64,000 bases of DNA from a methanogenic archaeon mixed culture ISO4-G1 (GCA_001563305.1 CP013703.1:496001-560000), one strand, 5' to 3'; positions 24,841 through 33,911 are shown, counted from the first letter of the stretch. The notes: a model not told the origin generated them from the letters alone. Translations and numbers: made by a program.

Positions 24841-25878
24841 ATGGGAGAGTGCAATGTGCTCATCGTCGGAGGCGGGCTCGCCGGGTTCTCAGCGGCCAAG
24901 AGGCTGACGGAATTGGGGGTCCGCGACGTCGTCCTCATCGAGAGGATGTCTGGTGAGCACTACGAGCACTACCATCACATCTGCGGCCAGGCGATAAGCG
25001 AGCATATGTCCGCAATGTGCCAGATAGATGATTCTTCAACAATTTGCAAGATCGATGCACTGAGGATGGAATGTTGCGGGACCGAGATCAGGATACCCGT
25101 TAAAGGAAGGATAATCGACCGCGTCAAGCTCCTCGGATCGATGCGCGGCAGGACCGATGCGAGGGTCGTGAAGGATTCCGTACTGTCGGTCAGGAAAGAC
25201 GGTGATTCCTTCGTAGTCGCCTGCACCGGAGGGGAATACCGCTGCAGGTACCTGATTGGGGCCGACGGTGCCTTCTCGGTCGTTCGCAAGTGCCTGTTCG
25301 GGACCGAACCCGATATCAGGATGCCGTTGGTGAACAATGTGGTCAGGGCCGATGGCGAATCCGGAGCCATCCTCTTCCACGTCCAGCCGGATACGGGCGG
25401 GAGATACAGATGGGATTTCCCGATCGGGGACGGCCTCAGATCAATCGGTTACATCAACGGGGCATACGAACAGGAAGGACCCGTCGATAAGGGGATCCGC
25501 TTCGCCGTCATAGGGCGCATGGGGAAGGTCACGGAGGGCAACTGCTGTCTTGCGGGTGATTCCGCCTTCATGGCCAACGCGATCTGCTACGGAGGCATAG
25601 GGATATCCCTCCTGGCCGGACGCAGGGCCGCCGAGGCCATCGCCAAGGGGGATCTTCGCGGTTATCAGAAATGGTACGACGGCGATACCGCGTTCAATCC
25701 TCATTTCAGGCAGGCTGTGGACACCTTCAGCACGTGGGACGAATCCCAGTTCGCCGATTCGATAGCACCCTTCCGCAAGGGATATTCCCTGCTCCGCGGA
25801 GGATATGCAATCCTGCGGCGTCCGAGATGGGCCAACGTGTACTTTTCAATCTGGATGGCCGTTAGGAGAGGTTGGTGA
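24841..25878 (+). CDS. FAD-dependent geranylgeranyl-reductase-family protein
   Basis: The protein has 345 aa. N-terminal VLIVGGGLAGFSAAKRL is the dinucleotide-binding fold; LIGADGAFSVVR and CCLAGDSAFMANAICYGGIG are the family's second and third FAD motifs. Homologues saturate archaeal isoprenoid lipids or act on other prenyl substrates. This copy is somewhat short and divergent, with an extra Cys-containing segment (residues ~48-85), so the substrate is uncertain. It diverges from the methyltransferase operon at a common TATA box. Confidence 0.75.
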   Translation: MGECNVLIVGGGLAGFSAAKRLTELGVRDVVLIERMSGEHYEHYHHICGQAISEHMSAMCQIDDSSTICKIDALRMECCGTEIRIPVKGRIIDRVKLLGSMRGRTDARVVKDSVLSVRKDGDSFVVACTGGEYRCRYLIGADGAFSVVRKCLFGTEPDIRMPLVNNVVRADGESGAILFHVQPDTGGRYRWDFPIGDGLRSIGYINGAYEQEGPVDKGIRFAVIGRMGKVTEGNCCLAGDSAFMANAICYGGIGISLLAGRRAAEAIAKGDLRGYQKWYDGDTAFNPHFRQAVDTFSTWDESQFADSIAPFRKGYSLLRGGYAILRRPRWANVYFSIWMAVRRGW

Positions 25879-25949
25879 AAAAACCCTACATTACGCGCAT
25901 TAGTTTATTTTTATATATTAAAAATAGAATATGTCCGACAGTTGATCTC

Positions 25950-26171
25950 ATGGTAGATTTTAGTTACGAAGTCACAGAAAAAATCGCGTTCCTCTCCGAG
26001 TCCTCGAAGGGATGGACCAAGGAACTGAATCTGATCAGTTGGAACGGCAGGGAACCCAAATACGACATCAGGGAATGGTCACCTGATGGAAGCAAGATGG
26101 GAAAGGGAATCACGCTCTCCGATGAGGAAGTCGCGGTTCTCAAGAAGGCTCTGGCGACCAGGGACATCTGA
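25950..26171 (+). CDS. PC4/YdbC-like single-stranded nucleic-acid-binding protein
   Basis: The protein has 73 aa from the ATG at 25950 (MVDFSYEVTEKIAFLSES). The pattern of a curved sheet plus C-terminal helix (KELNLISWNGREPKYDIREW, then GITLSDEEVAVLKKAL) matches the PC4/YdbC family, which binds ssDNA or RNA and may assist transcription. A TATA-like sequence TTTATATATTAAAA is ~35 nt upstream, and a hairpin terminator follows. Confidence 0.75.
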   Translation: MVDFSYEVTEKIAFLSESSKGWTKELNLISWNGREPKYDIREWSPDGSKMGKGITLSDEEVAVLKKALATRDI

Positions 26172-26182
26172 ATTCTCTGAAA

Positions 26183-26202
26183 CTGCAGGAGCCTCCCTGC
26201 AG
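26183..26202 (+). terminator. Hairpin terminator after the PC4-like gene
   Basis: CTGCAGG/CCTGCAG stem (7 bp), followed by CCTTTCTTTT. Confidence 0.65.
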
Positions 26203-26296
26203 CTCAAACCTTTCTTTTAGTTTTCATTTCTAAACTTTTATAGACGTTATGCGTTACGCTCTCCATGCGCTAAGCGCGCACTAGTACGTGATATCG

Positions 26297-26479
26297 ATGG
26301 CATACGGCGGATACAGGAACGACAGGGAGAGGCCCAGGGAATTCTACAAGGCGACATGCAGCGACTGCGGCAACGAATGCGAGGTGCCGTTCAAGCCCAC
26401 CCAGGGCAGACCGGTCTACTGCAGGGACTGCTTCAGGAAGCACAAGCCCGCTGTCGAAGTGGACAGAAGCAAATTCTGA
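26297..26479 (+). CDS. Small CxxC...CxxC zinc-ribbon protein, 60 aa
   Basis: The start at ATG 26297 follows GTGAT. The product (MAYGGYRNDRERPREFYKAT) carries CSDCGNEC and YCRDCF about 20 residues apart, a zinc ribbon seen in many small bacterial and archaeal proteins of unknown role, probably nucleic-acid-associated. It is monocistronic, with a hairpin directly after the stop. Confidence 0.75.
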   Translation: MAYGGYRNDRERPREFYKATCSDCGNECEVPFKPTQGRPVYCRDCFRKHKPAVEVDRSKF

Positions 26480-26480
26480 C

Positions 26481-26496
26481 CGGGACGCAAGTCCCG
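26481..26496 (+). terminator. Hairpin terminator after the zinc-ribbon gene
   Basis: CGGGAC/GTCCCG stem with GCAA loop, then TAAAACCTTT. Confidence 0.65.
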
Positions 26497-26505
26497 TAAA
26501 ACCTT

Positions 26506-26712
26506 TCAATCCTTCTTCTGAAAAGTGGTGTACGCTGCCAGCAGCATGAACGTCGGCAGCGAAATGATCGCCGAGGCGCATCCTACTATCAGGATGACGG
26601 CCCCAGGCATGTTGTCCTCCATCAGATACATGGCGATCAGACCGACGACGGCCAGGATGATGCCGACCCCGAGGAGTATCTCGGAGAGCTTCTTGATCTG
26701 ACGGGGTTCCAT
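26506..26712 (-). CDS. Small two-helix membrane protein, 68 aa
   Basis: Hydrophobic segments at residues ~11-30 and ~37-60 are separated by LMEDNMPG; the C-terminus ends FQKKD. The start overlaps the preceding stop (TGAGATG), so it is the third gene of an operon with the flavin-binding and PAS genes. Family and function are not recognised. Confidence 0.65.
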   Translation of the reverse strand: MEPRQIKKLSEILLGVGIILAVVGLIAMYLMEDNMPGAVILIVGCASAIISLPTFMLLAAYTTFQKKD

Positions 26713-26713
26713 C

Positions 26714-27112
26714 TCAGATCACTTTCTGACCGGCGCTCTTGGAGGCACTCTCGTCCCAGATCTCGTCGATGGCGAACTCCCACAGGGCCACGGGAGTGAG
26801 GTTGTACTTCTGCATCGCGATGCACATCTTGTCGAAGAGCGGTCCATCGGTGATCCTGGTGACGGCGGTGCCCTTGAGGGAGTATCCGATCTTCCCCTGC
26901 CAGATGAGGAACTCGACGTTGGGGTTGTTCTTCAGGTACTCGCAGGTCCTGTGCATGAAGACCTCGGCCACGATGATCTTGTCGCTGCCTCCGAGCGCTA
27001 GGCTCGCGCACACGATCGCGTGGGGCTTCCCGTCGGGGGACACGGTCGTCAGGACCTTGTGGGTGTCAGGATGAAGGATCATCTTCGCTACTGGATCTGG
27101 GATATCTACCAT
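26714..27112 (-). CDS. Pyridoxamine 5'-phosphate oxidase-like flavin-binding protein
   Basis: The protein has 132 aa starting MVDIPDPVAKMILHPDTHK; VLTTVSPDGKPHAIVCASL is the typical split-barrel opening, followed by FLIWQGKIGYSLKGTAVTR. Such small proteins bind FMN, F420 or haem; the ligand here is not determinable. It is preceded by a Shine-Dalgarno sequence GAGGAGTGA within the end of the PAS gene (5 nt gap). Confidence 0.78.
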   Translation of the reverse strand: MVDIPDPVAKMILHPDTHKVLTTVSPDGKPHAIVCASLALGGSDKIIVAEVFMHRTCEYLKNNPNVEFLIWQGKIGYSLKGTAVTRITDGPLFDKMCIAMQKYNLTPVALWEFAIDEIWDESASKSAGQKVI

Positions 27113-27117
27113 TGTTC

Positions 27118-27483
27118 TCACTCCTCGTCTTTCTGGACGCGCAGGCACTGGATGACCAGATCCATCTTGCCGTTCTTGTAGTACGGGATGGTCCTGCATG
27201 CCACCACGGTGTTGGTCTTGGGGATGACCTTCCTCCTCACAGGGCTCGTGGGCTCTCCGATCACGACGGATCCCACCGTGCAGTCGTTGCACGGGAGGGA
27301 GTTGCCGAAGAGCTGATGGCACTTCATTCCCAATGCGTTGTCTACCTTGATGCCGAATGACTTCTCGCCGGCATGGTTCATCCATAGGATGTTGTGGTCC
27401 GCATCGTGTATGACGATGACCTCCTCGATGGTGTCGAGGATGAGGTTCATCAGCTTCTCCGAGTACAGTTCCTGTTGGTCCAT
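27118..27483 (-). CDS. PAS-domain sensor protein, 121 aa
   Basis: A single PAS domain fills the protein: VIVIHDADHNILWMNHAGEK is the first strand pair, and the core helix carries GMKCHQLFG with a downstream PCNDC motif. The Cys pair resembles PAS domains that bind Fe-S or haem or sense redox. No output domain is fused. It heads a three-gene operon with the PNPOx-like and membrane proteins. Confidence 0.75.
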   Translation of the reverse strand: MDQQELYSEKLMNLILDTIEEVIVIHDADHNILWMNHAGEKSFGIKVDNALGMKCHQLFGNSLPCNDCTVGSVVIGEPTSPVRRKVIPKTNTVVACRTIPYYKNGKMDLVIQCLRVQKDEE

Positions 27484-27571
27484 TCTGTTCCCCTTTCCGT
27501 ATATTAACGTCAGGATAGATAAACCGCGTGGCGTCAGCAGGCCTTTCGGAGCCCCTGTGACGAGCCATCAA

Positions 27572-27579
27572 TTTTATAT
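27572..27579 (+). promoter_or_regulatory. TATA box of the flavin reductase gene
   Basis: TTTTATAT, about 27 nt before the ATG at 27603, predicts a leaderless transcript; no Shine-Dalgarno sequence is visible. Confidence 0.5.
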
Positions 27580-27602
27580 GGTCACTTTGATTAGGCCGAG
27601 CG

Positions 27603-28538
27603 ATGAATTACGACGTTGTCATAATCGGTGCAGGCCCTGCTGGTTTAACGGCTGGAATCTATGCTAGATCGAAAGGAATGACAACACTTCTGCTGGACTC
27701 CGGCCGTGTCGGGGGACAGCTCGTAAGCCTCTACCCAGAGAAAGGAATCCACAACTATCCCGGTTTCGAGACCATCCAGGCGAGGAAACTGTCGGACAGG
27801 CTGTACGCCCAGGCAGAAACCATGGGATGCGACATCTTCGAGCACGAGAAGGTCGACACCATCGTCAACGGGGAGGAGGAACTCATAGTCAACACGTCCA
27901 AGGGCGGATACCATGCCAAGTCGGTGATCATCGCCATCGGTATGGGAAGCTTCAAGCCCAAGAAGATGGGCTGCCCAGGAGAGGACGAGCTCGTCGGGAA
28001 AGGGGTGACTTACATCCTCCCCGCGAAGGAGCAGCTCGTCGGAAAGAAGGTCGTCATGTTCGGCGGAGGCAACAGCGCCATCGACATGGCCCTCATCGCA
28101 CAGTCGGTCGCGGATACCACCCTCATCCACCGCAGGGCGGAGTTCAGGGCGGACGAGTCCACGGTCAAGGAGCTGGAGAAGAGCAGCATCACAACCATCA
28201 TGAGCGCGAACCTCGTCTCCATCAACGGTACCGATAAGGTAGAATCCGTCACGATCAGCCAGAACGGGGCGGAGAAGGTAATCCCCGCGGACCTCGTGGT
28301 CATCAACATCGGTATCTCAGCGGATCTGGACGATCTCAAGAAGTGGGACATCGACCTCACTGAGGAAGGATTGGTCAAGGTCAACTATGACATGTCCACC
28401 AGCCGTCCCGGCGTGTTCGCATGCGGCGATGTCGTGTCCTACGATGGCAAGTATAAGCAGATCACCACCGCCTGCGGAGAGGCCACCACGGCCGCCATGA
28501 CCGCGTACAAGTTCGTCAAGAAGCCCTATTGGGCGTGA
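27603..28538 (+). CDS. Thioredoxin-reductase-like ferredoxin/flavodoxin-NADP+ reductase
   Basis: The protein has 311 aa. FAD motif IIGAGPAGLTAGIYARSKGM is at the N-terminus, the NAD(P) motif FGGGNSAIDMAL near residue 155, and the terminal FAD motif GVFACGDV near residue 275. The CxxC pair of thioredoxin reductase is missing: where it should follow the GKGVTY segment the sequence reads ILPAKEQL. The family then fits YumC-type ferredoxin-NADP+ reductases. The electron partner could be ferredoxin or flavodoxin. Confidence 0.8.
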   Translation: MNYDVVIIGAGPAGLTAGIYARSKGMTTLLLDSGRVGGQLVSLYPEKGIHNYPGFETIQARKLSDRLYAQAETMGCDIFEHEKVDTIVNGEEELIVNTSKGGYHAKSVIIAIGMGSFKPKKMGCPGEDELVGKGVTYILPAKEQLVGKKVVMFGGGNSAIDMALIAQSVADTTLIHRRAEFRADESTVKELEKSSITTIMSANLVSINGTDKVESVTISQNGAEKVIPADLVVINIGISADLDDLKKWDIDLTEEGLVKVNYDMSTSRPGVFACGDVVSYDGKYKQITTACGEATTAAMTAYKFVKKPYWA

Positions 28539-28546
28539 GAACGGAC

Positions 28547-29584
28547 ATGAGCCCCTCGCAACCCAAGGATTTCACCTCCGCGGGGCTTCTGCTGGAGAAC
28601 GGAGAAACCATTCCGTGCACGCTTCATTGTGAGGACGGGAGGGCTGTCATAGACCTTTCCGAACCTGACAGATACGATTTCAAGGCCGTTCTGATCAAAG
28701 ACATGGTCAACGCCCACACCCATTGCGGCGACTACGGACTGAAGGTCCCCCCGGGGATGTCCCTGGAGGAGCTGGTTGCACCGCCGGACGGGCTCAAGCA
28801 TAGGTACCTTTCGAGGCTCTCCGACGACGGGCTCCGGGAGAACATGACCCGTTTCGGCATGAGGTCGGCGGAGCTCGGATCGGCATCGTTCATCGATTTC
28901 AGGGAAGGGGGAGCGGATGGCTGCAGGGCTCTACGCGCATGCTGCCCGGATGCAGTCATATTGGGAAGACCCACATCGCCCGAATACGATCCGGAGGAGG
29001 TCGCCGAGATCCTGTCCGTCGCGGACGGCATCGGCATACCGAGCATCTCGGACATGGACCTCGGGTACATCGAATCCGTAGCGGACGACGTCCGCAGGGC
29101 CAGGAAGACCTTCGCGATACACGCGAGCGAGAGGGTCCGCGAGGACATCGACACGGTCCTTTCCTTGGATCCCGCTTTCGTCGTGCACATGTGCGAGGCC
29201 ACCGACGACGACCTCTCCAAATGCGCGGAGGCGGAAGTGCCAGTCGTCGTATGTCCGAGTTCCAACAGGTACTTCGGGAAGGAGACCCCGATCGTCAGGA
29301 TGCTCGATGCCGGGGTGGATGTGGCCGTAGGTACGGACAACGGCATGCTGTGCGAACCGGACATCGTCTCCGAGACCCGCATCCTCGCTGGAATGATCGC
29401 CCAGCAGGGAGGAGACCCAGAGGATGCCTGGAAGTGCCTTAGTGTAGTCGCGTGCAAGTTATTAAATCGCATAAGAAGGATGGAGTGCGAGATACGGGAA
29501 CGGTACGTGACGGTCATACCCCAGGCAGACTCCGGGGCGGATGGCCTGGATTCATCATCACCGTTCCGCGTGAAGATGAATTGA
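28547..29584 (+). CDS. Amidohydrolase-superfamily protein
   Basis: The protein has 345 aa. Metal-binding signatures occur in order: NAHTHCGD (residues ~54-61), FAIHASE, VVHMCEA and GTDNGML, typical of COG0402-type deaminases/amidohydrolases. The substrate is unknown. I prefer the ATG at 28547; a GTG at 28529 would overlap the reductase gene by 10 nt. It is co-directional with the reductase and UspA genes. Confidence 0.75.
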   Translation: MSPSQPKDFTSAGLLLENGETIPCTLHCEDGRAVIDLSEPDRYDFKAVLIKDMVNAHTHCGDYGLKVPPGMSLEELVAPPDGLKHRYLSRLSDDGLRENMTRFGMRSAELGSASFIDFREGGADGCRALRACCPDAVILGRPTSPEYDPEEVAEILSVADGIGIPSISDMDLGYIESVADDVRRARKTFAIHASERVREDIDTVLSLDPAFVVHMCEATDDDLSKCAEAEVPVVVCPSSNRYFGKETPIVRMLDAGVDVAVGTDNGMLCEPDIVSETRILAGMIAQQGGDPEDAWKCLSVVACKLLNRIRRMECEIRERYVTVIPQADSGADGLDSSSPFRVKMN

Positions 29585-29595
29585 GGTGAACTGAG

Positions 29596-30033
29596 ATGTC
29601 ATTCAAGAAGATCCTGGTACCAACCGACGGAAGCGAATACACGAAGCCAGCGATCAAGCAGGCGGTCGAACTGGCCAAGCTGACAGGTGCGGAGATCACC
29701 GCATTGTACGTACTCGACCAGACCGTGCTGACGAACATGCCCATGGACACGGCCGTCATGAACGTCTACAAGACCCTGGAGAAGGAAGGTCAGGATGCGG
29801 TAGATTACGTCACCGACCTCTGCAAGGAGGCAGGCGTGAAGGTCGAGGTGGCCGTCAAGGAGGGAACCCCCGTGAAGGTCATCCTGGACGAGTCCAACAA
29901 CTACGACGTCATCGTCATGGGAACCCTCGGAAGGACAGGAATGTCCAAGCTCCTGATGGGAAGTGTCGCGGAGAGGGTCGTTAGGGCCGCCTCCTGTCCC
30001 GTCATGGTTGTAAGAGCTCCGGAGGCTAACTGA
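29596..30033 (+). CDS. Universal stress protein, UspA family
   Basis: The protein has 145 aa. KKILVPTDGSEYTKPAIKQA opens the fold, and GTLGRTGMSKLLMGSVAERV (G-x2-G-x9-G(S/T) nucleotide-binding motif) shows that this is the ATP-binding type. The next gene begins directly after its stop (no gap), so it is co-transcribed with a CBS protein, a common pairing in energy sensing. Confidence 0.9.
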   Translation: MSFKKILVPTDGSEYTKPAIKQAVELAKLTGAEITALYVLDQTVLTNMPMDTAVMNVYKTLEKEGQDAVDYVTDLCKEAGVKVEVAVKEGTPVKVILDESNNYDVIVMGTLGRTGMSKLLMGSVAERVVRAASCPVMVVRAPEAN

Positions 30034-30873
30034 ATGGCCAAGACCGTAGCAGACATCATGGTGCCCGCACCCATCGTGGTAGAGGTCCCCGGCACCCGCA
30101 ACGACGCCATCAACATGATGGTGAGGAACAAGCTCACAGGACTCCCGGTCGTCCGCGCTTCCGACGGCCAGCTCATGGGAATCGTATCGAGGAGGGACAT
30201 CTTCCGCAAGTTCGAGGAGGACCAGCTCTCGCTCATCATGAAGAAGGAGATCATGACGATCTCCCCGGACAGGACGATAGAGGAGGCAGCGGAGATCTTT
30301 TATACAAGGAGGTTCCACAGGCTGCCCGTCGTCGAGAACGGACGTCTCGTGGGTATCATCACGCCCACGGACCTGCTCAAGATCGTCAAGGACATGAAGA
30401 CCGATCTCACCGCGGAGGACGTCATCAACACAACCTGCGTCACCGCGTACGAGGACGAGCCCCTGACCTACACCATCCCCGCGATGAGGGTCAGCGATGT
30501 CACCGCACTGCCCGTACTGGACGCCCACGGGAAGCTCGTGGGTATCATCACGGACCGTGACCTCTTCGACGACCAGGTCAAGGACGCCGATGCGCTCAAG
30601 GCACTGGGCATCACCGATGAAGGCAACCTCGCCGGCTACAGGAACGTCCTGCCCCTGTTCTACGCAGCGACGGACAAGTACCTGGAGGATGACAGGAAGG
30701 TCAAGGACTTCATGGTCAGGAACCCCACCACCATCTTCAAGAAGATGAACCTGGCGGAGGTCGCGAAGCTCATGCTCACCAACGATTTCGGTCAGCTCCC
30801 CGTGCACGGCACCAAGGACGACCTCGAGGGCATGATCTACGATGTCGACGTACTCAAGGCACTTGTGAAGTGA
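30034..30873 (+). CDS. Protein with four CBS domains
   Basis: The 279-aa protein consists of two Bateman modules. Domain openings are VADIMVPAP, IMTISPDRTIEEA, VINTTCVTAYED and VKDFMVRNP. It should bind adenine nucleotides or SAM as a regulatory ligand. It has no enzymatic domain, so it probably acts on a partner. It sits between uspA and the GlyRS gene without gaps. Confidence 0.85.
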   Translation: MAKTVADIMVPAPIVVEVPGTRNDAINMMVRNKLTGLPVVRASDGQLMGIVSRRDIFRKFEEDQLSLIMKKEIMTISPDRTIEEAAEIFYTRRFHRLPVVENGRLVGIITPTDLLKIVKDMKTDLTAEDVINTTCVTAYEDEPLTYTIPAMRVSDVTALPVLDAHGKLVGIITDRDLFDDQVKDADALKALGITDEGNLAGYRNVLPLFYAATDKYLEDDRKVKDFMVRNPTTIFKKMNLAEVAKLMLTNDFGQLPVHGTKDDLEGMIYDVDVLKALVK

Positions 30874-30878
30874 TCCAC

Positions 30879-32579
30879 GTGGCCGACAACAGCAGCAACG
30901 ACCTGATGTCCGTCTGCAAACGCAGGGGATTCATCTGGCCCTCCTTCGAGATGTACGGAGGGGTGGCAGGAATGTACGACTACGGCCCCCTCGGATGCGC
31001 CCTCAAGAACAACATCGTGGAGATGTGGAGGTCCATCTACAAGGGAAGGGAGGGTTTCGTCGAGATCGACTCCGAGACCGTCAACCCCAGGGAGGTCTTC
31101 AAGGCCTCCGGACACCTAGACAACTTCGCGGACCTCATCACATACTGTCAGAAGTGCCAGGCACCCTACAGGGCGGACCACATGGTCAAGGAGTTCTACG
31201 ACAACCCCGACGTCCTCACGCCCAAGCAGCTGGAGGAGGCCTTCGTAGAGCACAAGGTCAGATGCCCTGCATGCGGCGGAGAGCTCGGACCCGTCGAGGA
31301 GTTCAACCTCATGTTCAGGACCAACATCGGTCCCGGAAACGCACGCGTCGGATATTTGAGGCCCGAGACCGCTCAGGGTATATTCGTCAACTATTCCAAC
31401 CTGTACCGCTACAACAGGGAGAAGCTCCCCATGGGAGTCATCCAGACCGGAAGGAGTTACAGGAACGAGATCGCCCCCAGGCAGGGAATGATCCGTATGA
31501 GGGAGTTCAACCAGATGGAGGTCGAGCTCTTCGTGGATCCCGAGGACAAGGACTGGGCGAGGTTCGATGAGATCGCGGACAACAAGCTGGACCTCATCCC
31601 GAACACCACGCTCGAGCTCACCACGATGACCGTCAGGGAGGCGGTCGACAAGGGAGTCATCGCTAACCGTGTCCTCGCCTACTTCGTTTACACCACCAAG
31701 CAGCTGCTCGTCAGTCTCGGTATTGACGAGAAGAGGCTCAGGTTCAGGGAGCATGAGAAGGACGAGATGGCCCACTACGCGGCGGACTGCTGGGATGCGG
31801 AGGTGCTCCTTTCCTACGGCTGGACCGAGATCGTTGGTATCGCCGACAGGGGCAACTGGGATCTCTCCAGGCACGCGCAGTTCTCCGGACAGGACCTCAC
31901 GCACTTCAAGAAGTTCGACGAGCCCAGGGAGACAGAGGTCGAGAAGATCCAGCCCAACAGCAAGCTCATCGGGCCCAACTTCAAGGCCAAGGCGAAGGCC
32001 GTCTCGGAGGCAATATCCGCACAGCCCCCGTCCGCGATCAAGGACGGCAAGCTCAGGATCAACGTCGACGGAGAGGACATCGAGCTCGGCAGCGAGTACT
32101 TCCAGGTCATCAAGAGGACCGAGAAGGTCAGCGGCGAGAGGGTCATCCCCCACGTCATCGAACCCTCCCACGGACTCGACAGGATCTTCTATTCCGTGCT
32201 CGAGCACGCCTACGACTACGACGAGAAGGAGGACTACGTGGTCCTTAGGCTCGCACCCGCGGTCGCACCCATCAAGGTCGGCGTGTTCCCCCTCATGGAG
32301 AAGGACGGATTGGACGATCTGGCACAGAGGATCTACGGCAAGGTCCACACCAGCAGGGTGGAGGCCTACTACGACGGATCCGGGACCATCGGAAGGAGAT
32401 ACGCCCGCATGGACGAGGTCGGTACCCCCTGGTGCATCACGGTGGATTACGATTCCCTCAAGGACGGCACCGTCACCATCAGGGACAGGGACACCACCGA
32501 GCAGAAGCGCATCCAGGCCGAGGACGTTCCCAGGATCATCGACGAGCTGCTTGCTGGCAGGTCGTTCGACAGCCTCTGA
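30879..32579 (+). CDS. glyS: Glycyl-tRNA synthetase, archaeal/eukaryotic dimeric type
   Basis: The protein has 566 aa from the GTG at 30879, preceded by GTGAT; a GTG at 30870 overlaps the CBS stop and is the alternative start. Class II motif 2 reads SYRNEIAPRQGMIRMREFNQ; motif 3 reads EPSHGLDRIFY. A four-cysteine zinc-ribbon insertion (CQKCQAPYR...CPACGG) lies at residues ~87-137. The C-terminal anticodon-binding domain begins near VAPIKVGVFPL. It charges tRNA-Gly. A hairpin terminator ends the uspA-CBS-glyS unit. Confidence 0.96.
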   Translation: MADNSSNDLMSVCKRRGFIWPSFEMYGGVAGMYDYGPLGCALKNNIVEMWRSIYKGREGFVEIDSETVNPREVFKASGHLDNFADLITYCQKCQAPYRADHMVKEFYDNPDVLTPKQLEEAFVEHKVRCPACGGELGPVEEFNLMFRTNIGPGNARVGYLRPETAQGIFVNYSNLYRYNREKLPMGVIQTGRSYRNEIAPRQGMIRMREFNQMEVELFVDPEDKDWARFDEIADNKLDLIPNTTLELTTMTVREAVDKGVIANRVLAYFVYTTKQLLVSLGIDEKRLRFREHEKDEMAHYAADCWDAEVLLSYGWTEIVGIADRGNWDLSRHAQFSGQDLTHFKKFDEPRETEVEKIQPNSKLIGPNFKAKAKAVSEAISAQPPSAIKDGKLRINVDGEDIELGSEYFQVIKRTEKVSGERVIPHVIEPSHGLDRIFYSVLEHAYDYDEKEDYVVLRLAPAVAPIKVGVFPLMEKDGLDDLAQRIYGKVHTSRVEAYYDGSGTIGRRYARMDEVGTPWCITVDYDSLKDGTVTIRDRDTTEQKRIQAEDVPRIIDELLAGRSFDSL

Positions 32580-32593
32580 TATAAATAACTTCA

Positions 32594-32613
32594 CCGGGAA
32601 CGCAGGTTCCCGG
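32594..32613 (+). terminator. Hairpin terminator after glyS
   Basis: CCGGGAAC/GTTCCCGG (8 bp) with GCAG loop. Confidence 0.7.
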
Positions 32614-32726
32614 ATGGTTCCAAACTCTTTACCATTATTCTCATCTGATATCATCCAGCATTTCCGAACGATCAGGTGCACTCTTTATATCGTCTGTATT
32701 CGGATTCTATATTCGAGGTGCAAGAA

Positions 32727-33902
32727 ATGGGCGTAAAGGACCTAGAAGATCTGAAGAAGCTTTCTATGCTAAGATCGCAGATTGACGGAATTTCTGTGGA
32801 GAAAATCATGACAACAGAATTCCCGTCCGTAGGATCCGATTCCACCATCGCCAACGCACTGTCGGTGATGAGGGATACGAGATACCAGGACCTGCCGGTC
32901 GTGGACAACGGAACATACGTTGGAGTGGTGTCATACTACTCGATCCTCAGGAAGAAGAGCGTAACTTTGGATGCCAAGGTCAAGAACCTTATACGCAACA
33001 TCCAGACCGCCACCGCGGAAATGGAGATAACCAAGATTGCAGAGATGTTCATCACCAGCAACTGCAGGCAGATACCCATACTGAACGGGAAGAAGATCAT
33101 CGGTGTCGTGAGGAGGAATCAGATCATCGACATCGTCAGGGACATCAAGGCCCTGAAGGAGATCAAGGTCTGGGAGATCATGACCAACCCCGTCGAGGCC
33201 GTGAAGGTCCACGACCTCATGGACGATGCTCTGGAGATAATGATCAGGGAAAACATCAGGACCCTCCCGGTGGTCGACGGTATGGACCGCGTCACCGGTG
33301 TCGTCGGCATGAGGGAGATCATCCTCAACAACTGGAAGAAGGAGAACAAGACCATCGGGGACTTGCAGAAGAGCGTCAGGTCCCAGATCACCGTCGAATC
33401 CATCGCGACCACCTCCGCGAAGACCGTGGAGTGGGACGCCGACGTGTACGAGGCGGTGGGCATAATGGTCGAGAACGGATTCTCCACCCTGCCGGTGACC
33501 GAGAGCGGCGGGCTTGTCGGAGTCATAACCGAGTACGACATAGTCGAGCTCATATCCGCATGCAGGGAGAGGGACATGCTCTTCGTGCAGATCAGCGGAC
33601 TGGAGGAGGACGAGAAGGACTACACCGATGCGATCTACGCGGACATCGAGGCCATGGTGGCCAAGGTCTCCAAGATCTACAAGCCGGAGTCCCTCAACAT
33701 CCACGTCACCAGATACAACGAGGTCGGAGGAAACCCCAAGTACAGCATCACCGCAAGGATGTTCATCAACGGGACCGGCCTCATGATGAAGGAAGTGGGA
33801 TACGACCTCACCAAGACCATGTCCGACCTGATCAAGAAGCTGGAGGCCGCCGTCATCGACATGAAGGAGTCGAAGGTGTCCTTCCGCAACAGGAGAAAGT
33901 GA
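32727..33902 (+). CDS. Four-CBS-domain protein with HPF-like C-terminal domain
   Basis: The start at 32727 has GAGGTG 7 nt upstream (391 aa). Four CBS repeats open at VEKIMTTEFPSV, VKNLIRNI, VWEIMTNPVEAV and VESIATTSAKTV. The last ~110 residues (SLNIHVTRYNEVGGNPKYSI to LIKKLEAAVIDM) resemble the beta-alpha-beta fold of ribosome hibernation/S30AE proteins. That architecture suggests energy-dependent control of ribosomes or another RNA target, but this is an inference from fold-like pattern only. Confidence 0.78.
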   Translation: MGVKDLEDLKKLSMLRSQIDGISVEKIMTTEFPSVGSDSTIANALSVMRDTRYQDLPVVDNGTYVGVVSYYSILRKKSVTLDAKVKNLIRNIQTATAEMEITKIAEMFITSNCRQIPILNGKKIIGVVRRNQIIDIVRDIKALKEIKVWEIMTNPVEAVKVHDLMDDALEIMIRENIRTLPVVDGMDRVTGVVGMREIILNNWKKENKTIGDLQKSVRSQITVESIATTSAKTVEWDADVYEAVGIMVENGFSTLPVTESGGLVGVITEYDIVELISACRERDMLFVQISGLEEDEKDYTDAIYADIEAMVAKVSKIYKPESLNIHVTRYNEVGGNPKYSITARMFINGTGLMMKEVGYDLTKTMSDLIKKLEAAVIDMKESKVSFRNRRK

Positions 33903-33911
33903 AAATCATTC

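Noticed and set aside
27603-28538. True thioredoxin reductase
   Set aside because: The redox-active CxxC pair between the FAD and NADP domains is absent.
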